DNA of 64,000 bases from Dryocosmus kuriphilus (taxonomy: Eukaryota; Arthropoda; Insecta; Hymenoptera; Cynipidae): positions 176,616,711 through 176,680,710 of the forward strand of contig CM076193.1 in the NCBI GenBank assembly GCA_038277395.1. Reading direction: 5' to 3'. The notes under the pieces were generated by a model that worked only from the letters and a program-made list of their open reading frames with translations, was not told where the DNA came from and did no database searches. Shown here piece after piece: positions 1 through 10,645 of the stretch (its first letter is position 1; the number at the start of each line of letters is the position of its first letter). The translations under genes were made by a program, and so were the position numbers.

Positions 1-420
1 AGCCTGGTTCAAGGCCAAGTGCACGATTATGGATAAAGTCACACTTGAATGTAAAACTTCCTGCCCTTTCCAAATCCACAATAAAAAATGGGGGTTCCCA
101 TTTGAAAAAACAAGTGTGACCGTGGTATGACCTTGAAGTTCATGTTCAAGGTTAAGTTTCAAGACAAAATTTCCTGCCCCTTCCACATCCACAATGAAAA
201 ATAGGGGTTCCACTTGAGAAAACGAGTTTGAAATTGGAATAACCTTGAAAGTCATGGTCAAGGACATTGTCAGTGTCATACTTGAACGTAAAATTTCCTG
301 CTTTTTGTAAATCCGCAATACAAAATCGGCCTTCCCATTCAAAATTTTAACTTTACCTTGATATGACCTTCAAGGTCATGTTCAAAGTCAGGCCGATGAC
401 CGTAGGTGTTGCTGGGAATT
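1..420 (+). repeat. Fragment related to the long TIR of the 48305-51423 transposon
   Basis: This stretch aligns with the right inverted repeat of the transposon at 48305-51423 (compare about 50920-51345): both share the run around 'gattatggataaagt', a purine-rich 'aaaaaatggggg' block and repeated CCTTGA/TCAAGG motifs. It contains exact TCAAGGCCA or TCAAGGTCA words near 8, 126 (reverse) and 369. I infer a solo end or truncated copy of the same family; its outer terminus is unclear and no transposase is attached. Confidence 0.7.
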
Positions 421-784
421 ATTTCTTTTTTTTACAAATATTTTTGCATTCTTTACACTTAAATCAAATATACAAACGCCGTTTATTGCCCCCTTTCGTG
501 TCTCTGAAAGTTTTAGGCCAAAATATTATGTTTACAAAAAGTTCCGTGATTCAAAAAATTTCTGGAGAACTCCAAGAGGATCCCAGTTTTAATTTCGTCG
601 AAAAAAACTTTTTTCAAACTACTCAAATAATGTATACAAACGCAATTTGTTGCCTTCTCATGCATTTCCCAAAGTTTCAGTCCGATATTTTATTCACAAA
701 AAAAATTCTGCGATTCAAAATATAAACTAATAAATCCTAAAATTGAGTTGATAATGTAGGTCTTTCGGTCAGTGGCACAGGCCT
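421..784. repeat. Non-coding stretch with a diverged tandem duplication
   Basis: Two diverged tandem copies of about 155 bp are visible (near 470-590 and 625-720), each with 'acaaacgc', a TTGCC block and a 'gattcaaaa' end. The apparent open frame here follows the repeat and has no recognisable domain. It probably belongs to the element fragment to its left. The paralogous gene unit begins at about 785. Confidence 0.45.
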
Positions 785-822
785 TTAATTTTCTGGAAGA
801 ATTGTTTTTATTTATCTACATA

Positions 823-2115
823 ACACATCACTCAATAAGTCCGTAGGATGACACATAGATGGCGTTGCTATGTAATAGTCCATATTATTTGTAGGAAGTA
901 CCAACCTTAAAAAGATATCTGTCAAAATTTCATGACAATCCGACGATTAGTTTACAAGTTACAGAGGTTAAAGTGACGTTACTTTTGAGTTTTTCAAAAA
1001 AATGAATTCAAAGCAATTTCGTGTGTTGATTTATCATTGCTTTTTGATGGGTAAAAATACCATCACAGCCAAAGCATGGCTTGATAAGTGTTATCCGGAC
1101 TCTGCCCCATCGAGGCAAACGGTGGAGAAGTGGTTTGCTGATTTTAAACGTGGCCGTACAGACACTGGCGATGCTGAACGCTCTGGAAGGCCAATTGAGG
1201 TGGTTACACCGGAAAACATCAAAAAAGTCCACCGAATCGTTTTGGAAAACCGAAAAGTGAAATTGCGTGAGATTGCCGACACCTTGAAGATATCAGAAGG
1301 CAGTGTGCACACCATTTTGCATGAACATTTGTCCATGAGAAAGCTGTTCTCAAAGTGGGTGCCGCGTTTGCTCACAGTGGACCAAAAACAACAACGTGTC
1401 GATGATTCTGAGAGCTGTTTGGAGCTGTTCAACCGGAATAAAAAGTACTTTTTGCGTCGGTATGTGACAATGGATGAAACATGGATCCACCACCACACTC
1501 CAGAGTCAAATCAGCAGTCAGCTGAGTGGACTGCAGCCGGAGAACCACGTCCAAAGCGGCCAAAATCGCAAAAGTCGGCTGGTAAGGTTATGGCATCTGT
1601 ATTTTGGGATGCGCACGGAATTTTGTACATCGACTATCTTGAGAAAGGAAAAAGAATCAACAGCGAATACTACATGGCACTATTAGTGCGTTTGAAGGAA
1701 GAAATTGCCAAAAAACGGCCACACATGAAGAAGAAAAGAATTCTCTTTCACCAAGACAATGCACCATGTCACAAGTCGATCGCAACGATGGCCAAATTGC
1801 GCGAATTGGGCTTCGAATTGCTTCCGCACCCACCGTATTCTCCAGATTTGGCCCCCAGCGACTACTACCTGTTCGCAGATCTGAAAAAAATGCTCGCCGG
1901 AAAGAAATTTGGCTCGAACGAAGAGGTGATCGCTGAAACTGAAGCTTATTTTGAGGCCAAAGACGAATCGTTCTACAAAAAAGGTGTCGAAATTCTAGAG
2001 CGGCGTTGGACTGATTGTATCACTCTTGAAGGAATATATGTTGATGAATAAGATCGAATTTTGCCGAAAAAATGTGTTTTTCTTAGTTATCCTACGGACT
2101 TATTGAGTGATGTGT
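823..2115 (+). mobile_element. Intact mariner element with TIRs and TA duplication
   Basis: The 1293-bp element starts ACACATCACTCAATAAGTCC and ends with the reverse complement; the inverted repeats run about 30 bp with one mismatch. TA dinucleotides flank it (821-822 and 2116-2117). The paralogous unit at 37720-37740 shows the empty site, a single TA between 'atccaca' and 'catcataatcg', so both ends are certain. The length is typical for mariner and the single ORF is unbroken, so it may be recent and potentially active. Confidence 0.96.
1002..2051 (+). CDS. Mariner transposase (DD34D), 349 aa, apparently intact
   Basis: The transposase binds the element's inverted repeats and catalyses nuclear cut-and-paste transposition into TA sites. 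The N-terminal helix-turn-helix region (about residues 1-115) contains WFADFKRG and SGRP; the linker carries the WVPRLLT motif (119-125). The DDD catalytic residues are D158 in VTMDETW, D252 in HQDNAPCH and D287 in PDLAPSDYY, with 34 residues between the last two as expected for mariners. Length 349 aa matches the family, and there are no stops or frameshifts. The start is the first ATG after the 5' TIR and an A-rich leader. A related but broken transposase lies at 45857-46905. Subfamily not assigned. Confidence 0.96.
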   Translation: MNSKQFRVLIYHCFLMGKNTITAKAWLDKCYPDSAPSRQTVEKWFADFKRGRTDTGDAERSGRPIEVVTPENIKKVHRIVLENRKVKLREIADTLKISEGSVHTILHEHLSMRKLFSKWVPRLLTVDQKQQRVDDSESCLELFNRNKKYFLRRYVTMDETWIHHHTPESNQQSAEWTAAGEPRPKRPKSQKSAGKVMASVFWDAHGILYIDYLEKGKRINSEYYMALLVRLKEEIAKKRPHMKKKRILFHQDNAPCHKSIATMAKLRELGFELLPHPPYSPDLAPSDYYLFADLKKMLAGKKFGSNEEVIAETEAYFEAKDESFYKKGVEILERRWTDCITLEGIYVDE

Positions 2116-2423
2116 TACATCATAATCGTATTGCTACAATATGGAAAGATTTGCACATTCAAATATTCTATACATTCAAATTCTTGTAACATATCTTGTA
2201 GATTTAAAATAGTTTTTCGAAGGTTCAAATGCACTATTATAGTAGAAAATATATCAGGTTGCTATTTAAACATCGGGCTCCTCTACATCGTAAAAGACTG
2301 TGTAAATTGTGATAGATTGATATCAGTTTGAACAAAGTGTGGAACCAGTCCTTGAAACTAAAATACGAAATTAAAATATCTCAGAAATCTAAACGAAGAT
2401 AATTAACTAGATAACGACTCTAG
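2116..2423. other. Unit copy A, upstream flank of exon 1
   Basis: Non-coding. It aligns with 37735-38046 of copy B and, from about 2330, with 57270-57374 of copy C, including 'gaacaaag.atggaacca' and 'attaactagataac'. This is the 5' flank of the duplicated gene; I see no other gene in it. Confidence 0.7.
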
Positions 2424-2482
2424 TATATATACGCGAATTACTTCATTACCGCATTAGGCAGTTTATCGTCTAGTTGGCAAAA
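2424..2482 (+). promoter_or_regulatory. TATA core promoter and leader of secreted-protein gene, copy A
   Basis: TATATATA at 2424-2431 is followed by an ACGC.AATTACTTC block and an A-rich Kozak-like context before ATG at 2483. The TATA-to-ATG distance is 59 nt, the same as in copies B (38047) and C (57375). Confidence 0.7.
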
Positions 2483-2538
2483 ATGAGAGTTTTTTTCTAC
2501 TGTGGTCTTGTACTTGACGACTACCTTTCATAATATAG
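2483..2538 (+). pseudogene. Signal-peptide exon 1, copy A (one-base slip)
   Basis: ATG opens an exon homologous to those at 38106 and 57434, which encode a hydrophobic signal peptide. In A a run of seven T after ATGAGAG is one base longer than needed (copy C has GTTGTTTC), so the frame breaks at codon 5 and reaches TAA within 17 codons. The exon ends ATAG followed by the donor GTAAAT at 2539. The slip lies in a homopolymer, so it could be a sequencing or assembly error, especially since exon 2 of this copy (10059) is fully open. Otherwise copy A is a pseudogene. Confidence 0.6.
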
Positions 2539-3020
2539 GTAAATATGGTGATGCAATATGTCTATAACTTTAATTACTCTTTCAGGCTCTCCAAAAATAA
2601 CAATTTGACCTATTTAATCCGCATTTTATCTCAATTGCTTTCTTTCTTCACTTTGTCTGAAATATTTACCCGAAACGTGAGCGAACATAACCAAGATTTA
2701 TTCCAGTACAAAATTATGTATTCCAAGAATGCATAAAAACTTGATAAAAGTTCCAGCGGTTGTTTTGTTGCTCACTACTGAGGGTAGGCTTCTGCAAAAT
2801 TTTAAAATAAATACCTTGAAAATCGACAGAAAGTTGCAATTTACAAGAAAGCGGGCAGGGAGCAAACTCTGGGTTCGGCTCTCGGTGTTACCTTCCGCGC
2901 TTTCTTATCAAATGAATAGTTCTGCCAATTTTTGATGAATGGGTCTAAAAATTTTCAGAAATCTTACCTGAACAGTAGGGTAGAAGCGCGTCACTGAAAA
3001 TTGATTCAACTCTGAAGTTG
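2539..3020 (+). other. Intron of copy A, 5' part
   Basis: Aligns with copy B 38161-38640 and copy C 57489-57975 (shared 'ttccag..agccatgt', 'aaagttgcaattta', 'cagaaatcttac'). The LINE at 3021-8604 is inserted in it, and the intron resumes at about 8605. The ORF-like runs are not shared in frame between copies, so I read this as intron. Confidence 0.65.
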
Positions 3021-3533
3021 GCTTCCGTTTCCGGCGCTGATAGTGATGAGACGGGTGTAGGAATTTCAGCGATCGTTTTGGCTTTAGAGGTGAATAAGTG
3101 TTGGGCGGGGTGAAAAAAAAGGGTTGTGAGTAGAGTTTTGGCAGTTGGTATGTGGGAGGAATGAGTGGAAGGGTCGCGCAAGGTGGAAGAAAGGAAAAAG
3201 TGAGAAACAATGCTGAAGAGTGAGGTTAGGTTTTAAGTTAGCTAGTTAGTTACGTTAGTTAGTTAGTTTGGTGGACAGGGAGTAGGGTAGTGAAGTTGTA
3301 CGAGACTGGGAAGACGGATGGTGAGGTAAGCTTGAATGTCAAAAATTGGAGTAATCCAATTTTTCCTCTCCTTTTTCCTTTGGCCGTGAATTATTGATCC
3401 ATATGATAACTAAAAACTTTCCAAAAAATGAATGAAAATGTTAAAATATATATTTAATTGGTCTAGACGGTCGATTAAAATAACTCATAATAAAACAATA
3501 GAGTAGTCCATTAAAACTCCATTTTTTATTGAC

Positions 3534-3569
3534 AACGTTTCGGCCGAAATCATGTTGGCCTTTTTCAAG
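3534..3569 (-). ncRNA. Hammerhead-ribozyme-like motif, left PLE arm
   Basis: On the minus strand, CTTGAAAAAGGCC, a loop, then GGCCGAAA form the stem-II plus GAAA arrangement reported for hammerhead motifs in Penelope-like elements. The CUGANGA core is degenerate (CTTGAAA), so self-cleavage is doubtful. An inverted copy lies at 6816-6852. Confidence 0.5.
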
Positions 3570-4198
3570 TCTAAAAATTCTAAAATACAAAAAGAGGTTA
3601 CGAATTTAACAGCAAAGTTCAAATAAAAGGACCAAAAGAAAACACAAAACTGTCGAAAATAAGAAGGAAACATTGTTGAACGAGTCCAAACCTTTGCCTC
3701 AATCATAGATGGTCAAAAATTTAGAGTAATATTAGACATTAGAAAGTTTTCCCTTAATTATATATAATAACCAAATTTGAATATTAAAACTTAGTCTCTC
3801 CCAAAAAATTTTTGAGAGACTAAGAACTTAAGTAAAAAATTACATTTTTGTAAATAAAAGAACTTGGTTATGGAACGGACTACATTGAAGAAAGAGCATT
3901 AGAATCCGTTGACATGTGGTATAAAACTATATTACATGCTCAAAGAACAAATATGGTTTACCTATTCAGTACACATGAGGAGGCGGGAAATTTGAAAAGT
4001 GAAAATGTTTCAATTGGTGATACTTTGATATACCTTATTAACGTTAAGTGTTTCGGTTATTAAGTTAATGAATTATTTTTTTAATTTGTTAATAAAAATG
4101 GATTCCAATATCCGTCTTTTAAATGTATTTGTTTCTTTACCTAAAATTTTAATGTTTTTGAAATCAAAATCTATTATACTATTAGGCAAATACATTTT

Positions 4199-6375
4199 TT
4201 GATTCAATTTCAAAATCGTTTAAAATATAGATTATTAAGGACAAGTATAGATGGTTCTTTGAACACCTTTTTTGATTCTCAAATGGAAAGTTTAAAAAAG
4301 TTTAGACTTAATAAAATACAAAATTTTATTAAAAAGTTTGATTTGTTAAAAGCTAGATTTGTAGCTGATAATTTAAATATTAAAAATTTTAGAATCAAAA
4401 AATGTTTCAAAAACATTTCGAATCTAAACATACCGTATGAGGTGGTGGAAACATTGGCGTTAGGTGATAAGTTTGGTGTTTCTTACACTGTCGATAAGTT
4501 GCCAATCAATAACATTATTGCGAATGTAGAAAATTGTATTAAAAATTTAGATCAGGATGAGAAAAAAATGAATATTAGAAAAACAGTGACAAAATTAATC
4601 TCAAATCATAATAAAATGAATGCTTTTAAAAAATTAGATAATTCCATCTCTTTGGTAACTAATCTCCAAAAAAAAAAACAAAAAAAAAAAATTTACTTTT
4701 TCTAAAAGCCGATAAGGGCAATGTAACTGTTGCAATAGATTGTAATCAATATAAGGAAACTATCGAAAATTTATTAAAGAATGACATTTTATACAAAAAT
4801 ATTAAAACTAGCATGGTTCCAACAATTTAATTGAAAAGTAATGAAATTATAAAACGCTGGGAAAATAAGGGATATATAAATTATTATACAGCTAAAAATT
4901 TAAAAGTTCATAATAGTTGCGTGGCAAAGGCCGACGCCCTAACTAAGATCCATAAACCGGAATTAAAATAGAGATTAATTGTGTGTACTGTTGGTTCTCG
5001 TTCTTACAACTTAGCTAAATATATTTCCAACATTTTAAAGCCAATTTCAGGTGTTTCAGGAACAAATTTAAAAAATAGTTGGGAACTTAAAGAAATAATT
5101 AAAAATACAGTTGTTCCTCCTGACCATTCTCTAATTTCTTTGGACGTCATTGCTATGTTTGACAGTATTCCATTGGATTTGGCTTTGAATTGTGTAGAAG
5201 AAAAATTGAATCTGAATCATAATTTAACTAGTATTAGCAAAAATGAAATTCTGATTGCCACGCGTTTCGTTTTCAACAACATGGTTTTTTCGTTTAATAA
5301 TAAATTTTATTGGCAGCTTTCAGGTAGCCCTGTGGGTTCGCCTTTGTCTCCAGTTTTACCGAATTTAGTTCTCGAGGACATAGAAAATAGAGCTTTGGCT
5401 CTATTAGATTTTACTCCAATACTTTTCAAGTGATATGTAGATGATGTGTTCACGATCATTCCTACTAATAAAATTGAAGAATTTTTTAACACTTTTAATA
5501 GTATTGAACCTTCTGTTCGGTTTACTCTTGAGCTTGAAGAAAATAATATTTTACATTTTCTAGATATTTCTCTTATTAAAACGATGGATGCTCACATTGA
5601 AACGAATTGGTATAAAAAAGAATCCTGGTCAGGTAGATACATAAATTTGCACTCCAATCATTCTTTAAACTCAAAAATTGGTTTAATTAAGAATTTGGTA
5701 GATAGATGTATTAAACTTAGTGATTTTAAATTCCGAAAAGAAAATTTAATTCAATTAAAAATTACTTTATCACAGACCAACTATCCTTTTAATTTAATTA
5801 ATCTTATTATTAACGAAAGAATTAATTAAGTTTATAATAGTGATTTGGTAAATATGAAGAAGAACAAATGGCTTGAAACTCACAAAAATACTAATTTAAA
5901 ATTAAACTTACCTTATGTTGAGGGTTTATCAGAAAGATTAAAAGGTTCTTTAAAAAAATTTAATATCAATGTTTATTTTTAAAATGCATATTATCTAGAT
6001 AAATTTTTCATTAACAAAAAAAAAAGATAAAGACAGTATCGAGATTTTAAGCGGTGTCATCTACAGAATCAATTGTAAGGGTTGTAGTAGAGTGTACGTC
6101 GGTTAAACTGGGAGGAGATTAAAAGATCGTATTGCGGAACATAAAAGAGATTGTGTTGTTGGAAATCAGAACACGGGCTTAGCACAACATGCATGGAATT
6201 CAGATCATTTTTTTTATTTTGATTTCAAAAACATTAAAATTTTAGGTAAAGAAACAAATACATTTAAAAGACGGATATTAGAATCCATTTTTATTAACAA
6301 ATATAAAAAATCTTCCATTAATTTAATAACCGAAACACTAACCATTAATAAGATATATCAAAGTATAACCAATTG
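4199..6375 (+). pseudogene. Penelope-like reverse transcriptase with GIY-YIG endonuclease, decayed
   Basis: The reading frame is open in segments (4199-4705, 4981-5433, 5446-5829 and others) separated by in-frame stops and at least one frameshift in an A-rich run near 4675. Recognisable pieces in order: an ADKGN motif just after 4705, SLDVIAMFDSIPLD (RT motif A region), SGSPVGSPLSPVL (RT motif B), YVDDVFT at about 5434 with the catalytic DD, HFLDISL, and a KKESWSGRYINLHSNH block diagnostic of PLE reverse transcriptases. A GIY-YIG-type domain follows from about 6045 (VIYRINCKGC...VYVG). The product would have primed reverse transcription at cut chromosomal DNA. It is non-functional here. Confidence 0.92.
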
Positions 6376-6815
6376 AAACATTTTCACTGTTCAAATTTCC
6401 CGCCTCCTCATGTGTATTGAATAGGTAAACCATATTTGTTCTTTGAGCATGTAATATAGTTTTATACCACATGTCAATGGATTTTTATGCTCTTTCTTCA
6501 ATGCACTCCGTTCCATAACCAAGTTCTTTTATTTACAAAAATGTAATTTTTTACTTAAGTTCTTGGTCTCTCAAAAATTTTTTGGGAGAGACTAAGTTTT
6601 AATATTCAAATTTGGTTATTATATATAATTAAGGGAAAACTTTGTAATGTCTAATATTACTTTAAATTTTTGACCATCTGTGATTGAGGCAAAGGTTTGG
6701 ACTCGTTCAACAATGTATCCTTTTTATTTTCGACAAGTTCGTATTTTCTTTTGGTCCTTTTATTTGAATTTTGCTGTTGAATTCGTAACCTCTTTTTGTA
6801 TTTTAGTATTTTTAG

Positions 6816-6852
6816 ACTTGAAAAAGGCCAACATGACTTCGGCCGAAACGTT
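6816..6852 (+). ncRNA. Hammerhead-ribozyme-like motif, right PLE arm
   Basis: CTTGAAAAAGGCC, then an 11-nt loop, then GGCCGAAACG, mirrors the motif at 3534-3569. The GGCC/GGCC stem and GAAA are present; the CUGANGA box is degenerate. Its position at a PLE flank matches the published family pattern. Confidence 0.5.
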
Positions 6853-7223
6853 GTCAATAAAAAATGGAGTTTTAATGGACTACTCTATTGTTTTATTATG
6901 AGTTATTTTAATCGACCATCGAGACCAATTAAATATATATTTTAAGATTTTCCTTCATTTTTTGGAAAATTGTTAATTATCATATGGAGAGTTAAGGTCT
7001 GGTTATTGTTAATTACTACTGTCTTTTTGTGTAAAAAATATTGCAAAGGATAAAGGTTGGGCGAGGGTAGCGTGGGGAGCGGACCGAGAGGTAGATAAGT
7101 GGGTAAGGTAGGAGAGTAGCAGGCCACAGAGTAAGAGGCCGATTACGAGGAGACCAAGGCAACAGAACTCCAGAAGGCAATACTTGCCCGAAGAAGGAAA
7201 TTACAGACTGGACCCAGTGTACA

Positions 7224-8047
7224 ATGAATGAAGTGGCGAGCCAGGCAGGCTGGACTAGTGGGGGCGACGCAGAGAGGTTAGAGCTTTGTAAGTCAACTGA
7301 TAAGGTGTTACAGTCAAGTAATGCCATGGGTAAGGCTATAGATAAGACAAAAGACACAATGGAAAATATGTTCCGAGAGTTAGAGAAGGTACTGTGTAGA
7401 GGGCTAGCGCAAGAAAAGGAAAATCGGAGGGGAACAGAGGGAATAGTCATAAAGGTGAAAGAGAAATGGGAGAAATGGAAAAAGTGCTGGAAGAAAGATA
7501 AAGAAAAAGTATGGCAAAGATTAGAGAGGATGGACGAGGGACAGAGATAAAAGCAGGAAGAGAGGAGAAAGGTAATAAGGCAGGTAGAAGAGAAGGTACG
7601 TAACTTAGAATGCAGAGCTGAACGTCAAGAGAATCGTAAAGAGATAGGTAGTGTGGACGGGGAAGTGGGAGATGTGAACTTGAGAGAGGAGAATGAGAGA
7701 ATCAAATGGAAGGGTTTGAAAGGGAAAAGAAAAGGAGAAATATCGTTATAAAAGAATTGCGAGTAAAAAGCGAAACGGGAAAGAAGGAGATAGAGAAACT
7801 TTTGAGGGGCATAGGGGCAAATGTCAGGGTGCAGGAGATAAAGGGGTTGGGCATCAAGATAGGAGAAAAAGCGAGGATGTACGTAGACAAGCAGGGAAGT
7901 GAAGTGGGGAGGAGAGGGGTAATGAGGAAAAAGAAGGTGCTTAAGGGAAGAAAAGAAAGAATTGATGAAGATATGACATGGAGGGAGAGAAGGAGAAGAT
8001 CGTTAATAGGAGAGAGGGCTTGGCAGGAGAGGAGAAAACGGGAATAG
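7224..8047 (+). pseudogene. LINE ORF1-like coiled-coil protein (copy 1), broken
   Basis: Highly charged, Lys/Glu/Arg-rich coding sequence. The first part (7224-7550) has a coiled-coil pattern with ELEKVL and KEKWEKWKK. It stops at an in-frame TAA near 7548, continues in frame with REENERIK, then shifts frame into 7706-8047, which contains KKRRNIVIKEL and a TWRERRRR block. These match the ORF1-type proteins of many insect LINEs, which bind RNA and act in the RNP. The paralogue is at 35369-36225. No RT frame follows, only the 3' UTR. Confidence 0.75.
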
Positions 8048-8604
8048 AGTTTTGTTTGGGAGAGACATGTTCTGGGTGAATGAGACGGTGTGGATATGGG
8101 ACGAAGAGAGAGAGAGAGGACTTGAAAATTGGTGAGCGGTCTCAAGGTCGAAGGGGAGCAGAGGTGACTAAGAGCTGAGTAGAAGCGCCGCGGTTTGCGA
8201 ACGAGATAAGAGGAAGAATGTGGGAAGAAGGGAAACAGAGTGCGAAAAAGGGATTAAAGTAGTTTTTTGAAATGTGCTAAGGATGGATGAAGAAATTGGA
8301 AAGGCTGAGAGAAAGAGCAAGTCATACAGGGTAGAGAAGAGCCAAAATGATTTGTATGAAGGCAAGAGGAAAGTCAATAGAGTCTAGGATTAGTGTACCA
8401 TCAATAGAATGGAAATGGCGAGAGGAAACGGAAACCCAAGGTCTTGAGCGTCAATGCGTAGATTTAGATTAAAGATTAAGAAGTTATGTACATATAGGGT
8501 AAGGTAGAGGAATAAGTAATTGTAAAATCTGCGCTGGATGTAAAGATGTGATGGTTATGTGATGACTCTCAAACCCGTAAAAGCGAGGGAGTATAAATAA
8601 TCCA

Positions 8605-10058
8605 ACTGATTCAACTCTAAGTTCTCTCGATACTTTTTGTCGATGACTTTTTTTAGTTTTCTAGTTTTAGTATTAGCGTTGATCATATAAAAAGTGCGTA
8701 TAGAGGAAAGGTTTATTTTGTCATTTTCTACAATTTTATAGAATAAAGAAATTAATTTTTGTGAATTGAAACTTTTTCATTTCATTTAACGAGCCTTGGC
8801 AGAGATATACGTTGGACCAGTAAAAACTTGATTTGCTGGAATATCTGTTCAAACAATGATCATACTTTAATGTATTTTATTATGAAATACATGTTCAACG
8901 ACATACGTCCTGTGACAGAGAACAGAAAATCTTTCGCCAAAAATCTCTTTACATACCGTGAATATAGTTTTTACTACAATAAAGTTGGTTGATACAACAT
9001 CATCTCTGCCGAAGCTTCCATTGTGAATTATCATGTACTTTAAGCCTTGACTCTAGCCTGGAAATAGAAGCGGCAATTCGATTATATTTATTTTCTCTCT
9101 TTCTAATCCCGAATGCTGAAACTTTATGTACAAATATGTTTAAATGTTATTGATATTCCTGAAATTATATTAAGAAGTTCAGAATCTAGTCTTTTCGGAC
9201 ATTAATAGGTAACATAGAGAGTTCAATAAAGGTACAAAATGAAGAGTGGTATAATTTAGATTTTTCAATTTAAATGTTGGTGAGGAAGACAAACTAACTC
9301 GATCAACACCCGCAAAAAAGTTTTGAGGAAAATTCAAAAATAAAAGGAAAAAGGGGGTGGAAAAAGGAAGGCAACTAACAAAAATCCCTTACTTCTTTTT
9401 CTTTTCCTTGTCGGGTCTCGGTTGGGATTTTAAACAAAGTAAAAATAAAAGAAGACTACCTAAAGGAAAAGAAGAAAGGGAATTTGATTGGCTGCCTCCT
9501 TTTTCCCTGCTGTTTTTTTGTTGTTATTTTTTCGAATTTTGCTAAAAACCTTTTTCTGGGTTTTGGACCAAATACGACAGGAGAGCCTGTTTGTTTTCTT
9601 CAACAAATATTAATTTGAATTTTGATATTAAAATCTTTCTTATTTCGTTAGTTTTTCGAAACTTTGTATGGGATTTTTACTTTTATAATTGTACCCCAGT
9701 AAAACATGCTGTTGAATCCGAATCTGGAAGCAGAATTTGGCTACCAGATTCGGATTTCTGAAGAAAAAATCTATGGAAATGTGTATACAGTCGCCTCTAC
9801 TTAGCTTGTCGTGTTCAGGGCTTTAGAGAACTAATTCCCCTGAAACCGGTGATCCCGCACCCTCGAGTCTGAGCGGTGCTCGAAGCTATTCGTTTTCCTC
9901 TCTGTTTACGTTGCCGCGCGATAAAAAGGGGCATGGTGTGTAGAGGCCACTGTACATGGTTTCTGATATGATCGCCATATTGGTTCGTACCAAGCGGTTT
10001 ATGATATAAAAATAGAGCGTGCACGTCAAAAACATTAATCCTCTGTTCTTTTTTGCAG
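8605..10058 (+). other. Intron of copy A, 3' part, with acceptor
   Basis: Aligns with B 38640-39985 and 41840-41906 and with C 57960-58373 ('tctctcgata', 'gagcc.tggcagagata', 'gaccagtaaaaactt', 'cagagaacagaaaatcttt'). It ends with a pyrimidine tract and AG (ctctgttcttttttgcag, AG at 10057-10058). Poly-A-rich and T-rich blocks at 9340-9560 have no coding support. Confidence 0.65.
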
Positions 10059-10645
10059 GTTTAAGTTCGCAGTTCGACTGTTTACCTAATGGCGCTGAAA
10101 TTCCTGGTGTTCCGCTTCCTGGACCTTCTGATTCTCCGCACCGCTTTCCTCCCGCCACTTCTCCTCTTCGTTTCAGATCCAGGTCTCCCCGTCGTATTGA
10201 ATCCATATCTCCTCCTCGTTACACGCCTTTGTCTGCGCGTGATGTCAAGCTTTTTCATACTGACGACCTTGAACTTATTCGGCTAATTCCCAACACTAAT
10301 CCGAATCAGCTATTCGAAATCAGAAAATACGATTTTCCTGCCGACGCATCAGTTCGACTGCATCTAGGACGTGCTCGATATGGGCCCACGCTACCTGTAA
10401 CACAAAGAGTAATAACAACGTCCGATGGTGACATCCTTGCAATATTGTTTAGTAATACAATTATTCGTGGAATATACGATATGGAACAAAGGCGGGTGAA
10501 ACTTAACACGGTAGAAGGCAAGACTTACCCACTGACCCAACAAGAAGCCGACGAAGCTCCAATAGGCGGTAGCAACTCAATCTATGATAATTTTAGTGTA
10601 GTGCGTTTACTCTCTCGCGAAGAGCACAATTCTCTACAAGCATAA
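10059..10645 (+). CDS. Exon 2 of putative secreted protein gene, copy A (unknown family)
   Basis: The exon starts after the acceptor at 10057-10058 with GT, which completes the phase-1 split codon (G|GT, Gly) left by exon 1. It then reads open for 194 aa to TAA. The N-terminal third is rich in Pro, Ser and Arg (RFRSRSPRR, SPPRYTPLS); the rest looks globular, with DLELIRLIPNTNPNQLFEIR, QRVITTSDGD, RGIYDMEQRRVKLNTVEGK and SIYDNFSVV. I recognise no domain. With the exon 1 signal peptide, a secreted protein of about 213 aa is predicted. The decayed paralogue at 41907-42450 shares these blocks, mostly with synonymous differences. The ORF can be extended upstream to an ATG at 10019, but those 13 codons would lie in the intron's polypyrimidine tract. 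Confidence 0.7.

Larger units (their letters stand above)
3331..6990 (+). mobile_element. Penelope-like element with long inverted flanks
   Basis: The element interrupts the LINE between 'gtgaggtaag' and 'gagttaaggtctgg'; LINE copy 2 reads straight through ('gtgaggtaaggtctgg'). It carries a broken reverse transcriptase and GIY-YIG endonuclease in plus orientation. About 3400-4165 is an inverted copy of about 6223-6985 and includes the inverted 3' end of the endonuclease. Head-to-head or inverted partial copies are a known feature of Penelope-like elements. A possible 8-bp duplication GAGGTAAG/GAGTTAAG flanks it. Confidence 0.9.
3021..8604 (+). mobile_element. ORF1-only LINE-type retrotransposon (copy 1), split by a Penelope-like element
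   Basis: The 5' end (GGCTTCCGTTTC.GGCGCTGA) and 3' end (cgtaaaag...tataaataatc) match the second copy at 34787-36679 in the opposite orientation. Without the nested insert (about 3331-6990) it is about 1.93 kb, close to the 1.89 kb of copy 2. It has a 5' leader, an ORF1-like coiled-coil gene and a 3' UTR, but no endonuclease or reverse transcriptase. Both copies have the same structure and their own target duplications, so this looks like a mobilised, non-autonomous form. Confidence 0.85.
3004..8621. repeat. Target-site duplication of the LINE in copy A
   Basis: GATTCAACTCTGAAGTT (about 3004-3020) is repeated as GATTCAACTCTAAGTT at about 8606-8621. Copies B and C carry the sequence once, so this is a 16-17-bp target-site duplication typical of target-primed LINE insertion. 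Confidence 0.85.

Noticed and set aside
363..725. 120-codon ORF at the window start
   Set aside because: Lies in transposon-end sequence and a diverged tandem duplication; no domain or start context.
10019..10058. First 13 codons of the 208-codon ORF
   Set aside because: They coincide with a polypyrimidine tract and AG acceptor, whose phase fits exon 1, so they are probably intronic.
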